A stretch of DNA of 9,157 nucleotides. Origin: Parcubacteria group bacterium. Its GTDB lineage: Bacteria > Patescibacteriota > Minisyncoccia > SW-4-49-11. Made by a program: the position numbers and the translations under genes. Position 1 is the first letter of the stretch, and each line of letters opens with the position of its first letter. The stretch is from the NCBI GenBank assembly GCA_003565105.1, contig PXDG01000158.1, forward strand, positions 1-9,157, read 5' to 3'. Shown here piece after piece: positions 1 through 4,005 of the stretch. Below the pieces are notes generated by a model. That model did not search any database, was not told the DNA's origin, and was given only the letters and a program-made list of their open reading frames with translations.

Positions 1-2
1 CG

Positions 3-104
3 CAAGTGGTCCGCGACCTTCATAATAGTGACTTTTTCCTGGCGAGATCGTTCTTCGAGTTAAAACAGGTCTTTGTCATATGTATCTACAGACCAATAAT
101 TTGA
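3..104 (+). CDS. Possible C-terminal end of an upstream gene (partial)
   Basis: One forward frame is open from the window edge and ends at the TGA at 102-104, giving 33 residues that include VVRDLHNSDFFLARSFFELK. The mix of charged and aromatic residues looks more protein-like than the other two frames, but the stretch is too short to identify. Its stop overlaps the TTGACA box of the promoter at 101-128. It could equally be chance; the upstream sequence would decide. Confidence 0.22.
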   Translation, partial: QVVRDLHNSDFFLARSFFELKQVFVICIYRPII

Positions 105-128
105 CAGATAATACTGAAGGTATATTAT
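101..128 (+). promoter_or_regulatory. Sigma70-type promoter for the membrane-protein run
   Basis: A perfect -35 TTGACA (101-106) and a 5/6 -10 TATTAT (123-128) are separated by 16 nt. Transcription would start near 135, leaving about 17 nt of leader before the ATG at 152. It is the best promoter seen upstream of the 152-2470 run and probably drives several of these closely spaced genes. Confidence 0.55.
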
Positions 129-151
129 GTGTGTAAGGTAGCAAAACCATT

Positions 152-361
152 ATGGAACACAACTCCAAAGTAGCTCAATGGAAAGCTGTTCATAAGATGG
201 CAAAAGTATCGCTCGGATTTGGAGCAATTTTTTTGTTGATCTTTGGCGTGACATCTTTGCAAAGTGCATCGCAACTTTCTGATGAAGAAATTCCAAGTCG
301 AGGATTGAATGAATATATTGATCCGTCTGAATCTTCTAGCTATACAAATACATCGCAATAA
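152..361 (+). CDS. Small single-pass membrane protein, unknown
   Basis: The 69-residue product has a basic N-terminus (about 1-18), one hydrophobic helix at about residues 19-37 (VSLGFGAIFLLIFGV), and a polar, acidic, Ser/Thr-rich tail of about 32 residues. This suggests a cytosolic N-terminus with the tail outside; the helix could also be an uncleaved signal anchor. No family is recognised. The ATG lies just downstream of the promoter at 101-128, with only a weak AAGG at 135-138 as a ribosome site. The next gene starts 4 nt after its stop, so the two are probably co-transcribed and perhaps translationally coupled. Confidence 0.55.
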   Translation: MEHNSKVAQWKAVHKMAKVSLGFGAIFLLIFGVTSLQSASQLSDEEIPSRGLNEYIDPSESSSYTNTSQ

Positions 362-365
362 ATAT

Positions 366-830
366 ATGAAGCAGCATAATGGCACCACTTATATAACACT
401 AGATATTATTGCACTCATAAGCATTGCGACAACATTCATATTACGCACAGGGAGTCTCTTACCGTGGTTAGTAACTATTGCAGGATCTTGGAGGTGGGAA
501 GGATCTGTACCGGCGATAATTCTTTCCCCAATGATTATCAGTCATGTACTCGCGTATGTATATTTGATGCTACTGATAAGAGAACGATGTCATTCTTCGT
601 ATTATAAACAGTATCAAAAGTTTTCGGGGTTGAGATTAGTCGGAGTAAGTACGATGATTATCTGTGGATTAGTGGTAGGTCTTGGTATTTTTATGCCGTT
701 TGGATATGGAGTAAAAGAGTTTTCTCATATTATTGCCACGTATTGGGTAATTTGGTTTATTGGTGGTTGGATTCTTCTTCTTGGGTTAGATATCGGTGAG
801 ATTGTGGGTTTTTCTAAAAGGAAGGCATGA
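366..830 (+). CDS. Four-helix membrane protein, unknown
   Basis: The 154-residue polytopic protein has hydrophobic segments at about residues 10-27, 48-71, 90-112 and 121-147, with basic loops (RER at 72-74) and a basic C-terminus SKRKA. I chose the ATG at 366 over the in-frame ATG at 309, because 309 lies inside the preceding gene and would add a polar 19-residue stretch. No Shine-Dalgarno precedes 366. The layout (W-x-W or P-W near residue 34, a G/S-P-A segment, then a long helix ending in charged residues) resembles the product of 2018-2470, suggesting distant paralogy. It stops at TGA (828-830), and the next ORF is in the same frame. Confidence 0.6.
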   Translation: MKQHNGTTYITLDIIALISIATTFILRTGSLLPWLVTIAGSWRWEGSVPAIILSPMIISHVLAYVYLMLLIRERCHSSYYKQYQKFSGLRLVGVSTMIICGLVVGLGIFMPFGYGVKEFSHIIATYWVIWFIGGWILLLGLDIGEIVGFSKRKA

Positions 831-842
831 ATTTGTAAGTAT

Positions 843-1097
843 ATGAATGGTTATTTTGGTTGGTGGAAAAATCATTGGACAGGAGAGGTTAAGAATTACG
901 CTCCTGACACAGATAATTGTAGTAGATTTGCAAGTGAACTCTGGTTTCGGTATACTGGTGCTACGTTAGATTCTGGTGAATGGCTTAATACCATTAATGA
1001 TTTCGGAGTTCATACTCCAGGAATACTTTACAATGCGATAGGAGGCTATAATTGGGATGGTCAAAGTCAATGTTACACAGGCTCACTACAATATTAG
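843..1097 (+). CDS. Small soluble Trp-rich protein, unknown
   Basis: An 84-residue protein, rich in aromatics at its N-terminus (MNGYFGWWKNHW) and without a membrane helix, sits among membrane-protein genes. It has two cysteines (C26, C77). DTDNCSRFASELWF at residues 22-35 faintly recalls the NC-x-x-F catalytic-cysteine boxes of NlpC/P60- and LRAT-like proteins, but no matching histidine region is visible and the protein is shorter than those domains, so I do not assign it. Its ATG is 12 nt after the TGA of the preceding gene and in the same frame: if that TGA were read through, the two would form one 243-residue protein. Stop is TAG. Confidence 0.45.
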   Translation: MNGYFGWWKNHWTGEVKNYAPDTDNCSRFASELWFRYTGATLDSGEWLNTINDFGVHTPGILYNAIGGYNWDGQSQCYTGSLQY

Positions 1098-1114
1098 GTT
1101 ATTATATTAATAAA

Positions 1115-1552
1115 ATGCTAATTACTTATTTAGTTACGACAATTATCATAGGAGTTTCACTTCCTTTTCTGGTATATGTCTTTCTTGGTATAATATCTAT
1201 TGGGCCATATCCATATTCTGCAATTTCTGTTCCTAGTTGGTTTCTTTGGATAGTTTATGGCATACTATTGATAGGTATAGTACATTTGCTTTTAACGATA
1301 TTTTATTGCTACAAACTCTCAAAGATTACTTTACATCATAAGATAATGATGATAGGGAAATTCTTATTGAGCAATGTCGTATGTGTAAATGTTATTCTTG
1401 GTATGTTGGTTCTCATCCTTCCTGTCTTTAAATTTACACAACCCCAATTTTTGTTAGGAGTATATCCTCTCGATAGTTTTACATGGACGGTTCTGGTAAG
1501 TGTTATAGTATCTATTATCGTCTCTTTGAGTGTGTTAAAAAAGATTAAATAA
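1115..1552 (+). CDS. Four-helix membrane protein, unknown
   Basis: The 145-residue product has hydrophobic segments at about residues 5-28, 42-66, 82-105 and 121-141, and ends in the basic tail KKIK. A longer reading from ATG 1052 overlaps the preceding gene by 46 nt and adds a polar extension, so I prefer the ATG at 1115, 17 nt after the previous stop and at the start of the first helix. No Shine-Dalgarno is present. The number, spacing and loop charge of the helices match those of 366-830 and 2018-2470, but sequence similarity by eye is weak. No family is recognised. Confidence 0.58.
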   Translation: MLITYLVTTIIIGVSLPFLVYVFLGIISIGPYPYSAISVPSWFLWIVYGILLIGIVHLLLTIFYCYKLSKITLHHKIMMIGKFLLSNVVCVNVILGMLVLILPVFKFTQPQFLLGVYPLDSFTWTVLVSVIVSIIVSLSVLKKIK

Positions 1553-1659
1553 GTAAGAGCTCTCTTTTATAGTATTTGCTTAGATACTCAATAGTATAAA
1601 CCTATATGATTACTGAGGTGGTTGGGGAAATATGACATGGTAGAAATAAGAAAAAGTAT

Positions 1660-1998
1660 ATGTTGACTAACGAAGTACTAAAAAGAATACGACTATATGG
1701 TTTATTAGTAATAATACCACTACTCTGGGTGAATATATTGATTGCAGTAGTTATTTACTTAATATGGAGTATTATACCTTTGATACAAGGAATGATAACA
1801 AAAAGGAAGAGACTAGTGAGATTTCTTATAACTATAGTATTAATAAGTTATCCAATATGGTTGGTATCAACAGCGATTCAAAATCCTACCTTAGCAGATT
1901 TAGGAATGATGAATACATTATTTCTAGGGAGCTCACTTGGATTTTTGATAGTCTTCATTTTATTAACAATATATGAAGTAGTGTTAAATAAAACCTAA
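1660..1998 (+). CDS. Small polytopic membrane protein, unknown
   Basis: A 112-residue, strongly hydrophobic protein. A long nonpolar block at about residues 12-43 (one long or two short helices) is followed by a basic loop (TKRKRLVR, 47-54), then helices at about 53-71 and 85-108. The last segment, LTIYEVVLNKT, resembles the ends of the neighbouring polytopic proteins (VFEVVRMN in 2018-2470). The 107-nt gap upstream holds no convincing gene or promoter. There is no Shine-Dalgarno, only an A-rich stretch before the ATG. A 70-residue ORF nested in another frame (1764-1976) is a shadow. Confidence 0.55.
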   Translation: MLTNEVLKRIRLYGLLVIIPLLWVNILIAVVIYLIWSIIPLIQGMITKRKRLVRFLITIVLISYPIWLVSTAIQNPTLADLGMMNTLFLGSSLGFLIVFILLTIYEVVLNKT

Positions 1999-2017
1999 TT
2001 ATTAATTAAAGTAAAAT

Positions 2018-2470
2018 ATGATGAAGAGTTTGATAATTGTGGTTCTTGGATTATTTCTTAGTTTGCCGTCCCCAGTAGGTAATGGGTATAGTTTGTGGTC
2101 TTGGTTAATAGAAGTAAGTATGGGAGTTTCTATAAATACTGTGGAAGGTTTTAGTAGTTCTCCAGCATTACCCTTTATGCTTCTTTTGCCAGTGATTATG
2201 AGTTATTTATATCTCACCACTCGACTACCCCAAAATAATAAGGTGAGACCATTTATACAAGCTTTTGGAGGAGTGGTACTATGGTATTTAGTCGTAGCTG
2301 TTTTGTATCGATATATCCCATGGATGAATATCATAATATGGGTGGGATTATTGGTATTTGAAGTTGTGCGTATGAATTATCCTCCTTTGAAGGAGGTGTC
2401 GCTGAAAGCGACGGAGGAGGGTTGTACGGGTATCCAAGATCATTATGATGAGAATACACTATCGAGATGA
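2018..2470 (+). CDS. Four-helix membrane protein with repeat-encoded tail
   Basis: The 150-residue product has hydrophobic segments at about residues 4-20, 49-68, 80-97 and 101-118. It begins 19 nt after the preceding stop; the ATG at 2021 is an equally good start. Residues 122-135 (PPLKEVSLKATEEG) are encoded by the palindromic element at 2381-2420, so the hydrophilic tail after the last helix (about 29 residues) is probably not original: the gene once ended soon after helix 4 and was extended when the element inserted. The middle (SSPALPF then LPVIMSYLYLTTRL) resembles VPAIILSP then a long helix ending RER in 366-830. Confidence 0.55.
   Translation: MMKSLIIVVLGLFLSLPSPVGNGYSLWSWLIEVSMGVSINTVEGFSSSPALPFMLLLPVIMSYLYLTTRLPQNNKVRPFIQAFGGVVLWYLVVAVLYRYIPWMNIIIWVGLLVFEVVRMNYPPLKEVSLKATEEGCTGIQDHYDENTLSR
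2381..2420. repeat. REP-like palindromic element
   Basis: Three nested dyads are packed into 40 nt: CCTCCTT (2381-2387) with AAGGAGG (2390-2396); GTCGCT (2398-2403) with AGCGAC (2407-2412) around a GAA loop; and CCTCC (2381-2385), which can instead pair with GGAGG at 2413-2417 or 2416-2420. The form CCTCC-TTTGA-AGGAGG-TGTCGC-loop-GCGAC-GGAGG resembles dispersed palindromic repeats known from many bacterial genomes. Only one copy is in this window. It lies inside the reading frame of 2018-2470. Confidence 0.6.
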
Positions 2471-2681
2471 AGAGAATAGTAGAGTGCAAGAATCAGGACG
2501 TATACGTGGAGTCTATTCTCAATTTACTAGTCGATTGAGAATAGTTTGCTCGGAATATGAGGGAGCTTCTGTTCAAATAAGAAACTCGGCTTTTTGGAAT
2601 CTCAAGGTTGAAGGAAGGCGTGAGAAAGTGTCTACGATTAACTCATCTCATACAGATCTTGTTGAGGATCACAGAGTATGA
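2471..2681. other. Gene-poor stretch with strong inverted repeats
   Basis: No convincing gene lies here. A 78-residue forward ORF (2445-2681) overlaps the preceding gene and has a charged, unrecognisable composition and no ribosome site. The stretch carries an 11-bp perfect inverted repeat, CTATTCTCAAT (2513-2523) with ATTGAGAATAG (2534-2544). A second upstream copy of one arm, GAGAATAG (2472-2479), could compete for pairing. The 10-bp palindrome ACGTATACGT (2498-2507) lies between them, and TCATAC/GTATGA flank 2645-2681. It may be decayed coding DNA or a structured 3' region of the preceding transcript. Confidence 0.4.
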
Positions 2682-2687
2682 TATTAT
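2659..2687 (+). promoter_or_regulatory. Possible extended -10 promoter for 2717 gene
   Basis: An extended -10 (TGA followed by TATTAT, 2679-2687) has a poor -35 (TTGTTG, 2659-2664) at the ideal 17-nt spacing. A perfect TATAAT also occurs at 2694-2699, but no -35 fits it. Either would give a short leader before the ATG at 2717, which lies 246 nt after the previous gene and so may need its own promoter. Confidence 0.35.
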
Positions 2688-2716
2688 ATGGAATATAATT
2701 CACAAATCAACACAAC

Positions 2717-3028
2717 ATGGGTACTCTGATATATTTTCCACTATTATATTTTCATATTAAATTTGGAGGGAATCCTTTCTATTATGCACTAGCAGCATCC
2801 TTTTTTCCTATAGTATCTCTAGTATTTGAATTTACTATTGGCGGTTTTGTAGTAAATATCTTACTATTCTTCATTAATGTTGTATATTTTTTTATTTTAG
2901 GAAGAATTCACAATCCATTATTTTATGTTCTTTTTGCACTATTTGGGGGTGTTATATTATTCATAATTGTGGGTATAGTGATATCTATCATAGAAGGTTT
3001 ATTGGGTATATCACTGGAAAGTCTGTAA
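2717..3028 (+). CDS. Small polytopic membrane protein, unknown
   Basis: This 103-residue protein is almost entirely hydrophobic and Phe/Ile/Leu-rich, with likely helices at about residues 3-15, 22-40, 42-62 and 67-93, and few charges (K15, E38, R63, E93). Its coding sequence is very A+T-rich (15 G+C in the 60 nt from 2821 to 2880). No family is recognised. The ATG lacks a Shine-Dalgarno. It is the last gene of the membrane-protein run and is separated from the others by the repeat-rich stretch 2471-2716, so it may be an independent unit. Confidence 0.5.
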   Translation: MGTLIYFPLLYFHIKFGGNPFYYALAASFFPIVSLVFEFTIGGFVVNILLFFINVVYFFILGRIHNPLFYVLFALFGGVILFIIVGIVISIIEGLLGISLESL

Positions 3029-3060
3029 GGTACAGATGATTGAAACTGAATGATGAGTAC

Positions 3061-3114
3061 AGGAGGTATTAGATTGAATATATGTCATTGTTAGATTATT
3101 TTTTAATTATGTAG
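3061..3114 (+). other. Orphan Shine-Dalgarno and 10-codon ORF
   Basis: A perfect AGGAGG (3061-3066) precedes a TTG (3074; six codons to a TAG) and an ATG (3082) that opens a 10-codon ORF, MSLLDYFLIM, ending in TAG at 3112-3114. The helicase fragment begins 12 nt later. Since strong Shine-Dalgarno sequences are almost absent from this window, this may be the start of a gene cut off at the junction with the helicase fragment. It may also be chance. Confidence 0.22.
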
Positions 3115-3126
3115 AGAGAGATCTAA

Positions 3127-3410
3127 TTACGCTCCTCTCTTCACAAAAGTATAAGCGGTTCCAAAAGATCCATTTCGTCTGGTTCGTCCGATTCGGTGGA
3201 TATACTCATCGTATGAGGTAGGCTCATCAAGGTTGATCACATGAGTAATGTCATCGATGTCGATTCCTGGGGCGGCTACGTTGGTAGCTACAAGAACGTC
3301 AATCTTAGACTTCTTAAACATATCGATTACTCGCTTTCGTACGTTTTGTCGCTTATCTCCATGAAATAGATTCGACTTTGAAGGTAACCTTTTGAAGGGG
3401 CATCTGTACT
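3127..3410 (-). pseudogene. Broken copy of DEAD-box helicase C-terminus
   Basis: This stretch matches the last ~94 codons of the intact helicase gene (5634-6896) in the same orientation. Over the last 64 codons I count 22 nucleotide differences in 195, and only two change the protein: Arg to Pro in motif V (VAARGID to VAAPGID) and Gly to Arg in motif VI (HRIGRTGR to HRIGRTRR). Both hit residues needed for ATP hydrolysis in this family. Further upstream an extra base near 3363-3366 shifts the frame after the codon matching Ile342 and creates a TAA. Similarity fades near 3410. No Walker A, DExD or other N-terminal part remains, so it cannot be an active helicase. The excess of silent changes suggests a diverged, once-functional copy, not a fresh duplication. 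Confidence 0.85.
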
Positions 3411-3445
3411 TGAGCAGAGCACCATCAATAAAATGTTTTTATTAA

Positions 3446-3474
3446 TTGACAAAATTCGAAAAGTATGATAAGAT
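3446..3474 (+). promoter_or_regulatory. Near-consensus extended -10 promoter
   Basis: A perfect -35 TTGACA (3446-3451) is followed after exactly 17 nt by -10 TAAGAT (3469-3474), preceded by the extended -10 TGA (3466-3468). Transcription should start near 3481, leaving about 22 nt of leader with the AGGAGG ribosome site. The TTG that could be read as an upstream start codon is part of the -35 box. Confidence 0.7.
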
Positions 3475-3489
3475 TCTTAATGTAAATCG

Positions 3490-3495
3490 AGGAGG
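3490..3495 (+). promoter_or_regulatory. Strong Shine-Dalgarno AGGAGG
   Basis: AGGAGG lies 7 nt before the ATG at 3503, ideal spacing. It fixes the start codon of the ORF and rules out the in-frame TTG at 3446. It is the only textbook ribosome site in the window attached to a real ORF. Confidence 0.75.
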
Positions 3496-3502
3496 AATTG
3501 GT

Positions 3503-3940
3503 ATGTTTTTATTTGGTAAAGAAAAAGAATTGAAAAGAAATCTGCGCCAGTTACGCGCAGAACTCGAGGCTGTTCAAGAGGTGAATGATCCTCTCGAACG
3601 GATTATAACTTTTTTTAAAGTTACAACTAAATGGGAAGATACCTTTCCCGAACTTCTCTACGGCTACGGACGTGATGAGTTCGGGATGAATCGGACTCCC
3701 CGGGGGATGGGCATCACTGAGGAAACCATTTTCCTGGGTGACCGATATGGTCTTTTCACAAAGACCATATACTATTGGCGGCGAAGCCAAAGTTCGGGAA
3801 GAGAGACGTGGGGATTCCCCACTCTCTATGGACAACCTTCAGAAGGGAAGTCCCCTCTGTGGGTTGTTAGCAAACAAGCGAGCTCGTTTGTTTCGGATAG
3901 CTTGGACTATCTGTTTGATCAGATAGACTCACAGCTATAA
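3503..3940 (+). CDS. Hairpin-saturated ORF, unknown 145-residue protein
   Basis: The start is fixed by the AGGAGG at 3490-3495 and the promoter at 3446-3474. The product is soluble with no recognised family: a charged N-terminal helix (about residues 6-30, KEKELKRNLRQLRAELEAVQ), then an aromatic/Gly-rich core (WEDTFPELLYGYGRDEFG; ETIFLGDRYGLFTKTIYYWR) and an acidic end (DSLDYLFDQIDSQL). The coding sequence is made of consecutive stem-loops from 3541 to 3926; see the structured-RNA entry. G+C is 33 of 60 in 3541-3600 and again in 3781-3840, well above the membrane genes though nearer the helicase. Codons include CGC, CGG, GGC, TAC and TTC, as the stems demand. A terminator follows 8 nt after the stop. 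It may encode a protein, act as RNA, or both. Confidence 0.6.
   Translation: MFLFGKEKELKRNLRQLRAELEAVQEVNDPLERIITFFKVTTKWEDTFPELLYGYGRDEFGMNRTPRGMGITEETIFLGDRYGLFTKTIYYWRRSQSSGRETWGFPTLYGQPSEGKSPLWVVSKQASSFVSDSLDYLFDQIDSQL
3541..3926 (+). ncRNA. Candidate structured RNA: chain of stem-loops
   Basis: Stems read in order: TCTGCGC 3541-3547 / GCGCAGA 3555-3561; GTTC-A-AGAGG 3572-3581 / CCTCT-C-GAAC 3590-3599; TAACTTT 3606-3612 / AAAGTTA 3617-3623; TCCCGAACT 3646-3654 / AGTTCGGGA 3678-3686; TCAC-TG-AGGAAA 3714-3725 / TTTCCT-GG-GTGA 3730-3741; ATATGGTCTTT 3745-3755 / AAAGACCATAT 3760-3770; TTGGC 3775-3779 / GCCAA 3786-3790; AGAGA-C-GTGGGG 3802-3813 / CCCCACTCTCT 3817-3827; ACAACC 3832-3837 / GGTTGT 3862-3867 enclosing AGA-A-GGG / CCC-C-TCT; AAACAAGCG 3872-3880 / CGTTTGTTT 3885-3893; CTATCTG 3907-3913 / CAGATAG 3920-3926. 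With its own promoter and terminator the transcript would be about 500 nt. No known RNA class is recognised. Confidence 0.5.
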
Positions 3941-3948
3941 TATTTTTT

Positions 3949-3978
3949 AAAGACACTTTATTTTGAAGTGTCTTTTTT
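3949..3978 (+). terminator. Rho-independent terminator
   Basis: A perfect 10-bp stem, AAAGACACTT (3949-3958) with AAGTGTCTTT (3966-3975), around a 7-nt loop, is followed by a T-run (3973-3978). It ends the 3446 transcript. On the minus strand the stem is followed by TTAAAAAATA, a poor U-tract, so it would serve the convergent gene 4006-5391 only weakly. Confidence 0.85.
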
Positions 3979-4005
3979 CTTTTCCTTTATGCACACAGTA
4001 CTTTT

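Noticed and set aside
2381..2544. CRISPR array
   Set aside because: The repeats are inverted and single-copy, with no regularly spaced direct repeats.
2445..2681. 78-residue forward ORF
   Set aside because: It overlaps the preceding gene, has no ribosome site, and its composition is not protein-like; at best decayed coding DNA.
3127..3321. 64-residue ORF as a functional small protein
   Set aside because: It is the helicase C-terminus with a frameshift upstream, no ribosome site at its ATG, and damaged motifs V and VI.
3446..3502. TTG start giving a 164-residue version of the hairpin ORF
   Set aside because: The TTG is the first half of a perfect TTGACA -35 box, and an ATG with AGGAGG lies downstream in frame.
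3551..3835. 94-residue minus-strand ORF opposite the hairpin ORF
   Set aside because: No start signals; near-palindromic DNA tends to keep both strands open.
3949..3978. Efficient bidirectional terminator for both convergent genes
   Set aside because: The stem is symmetric, but the minus strand lacks a U-run after it.
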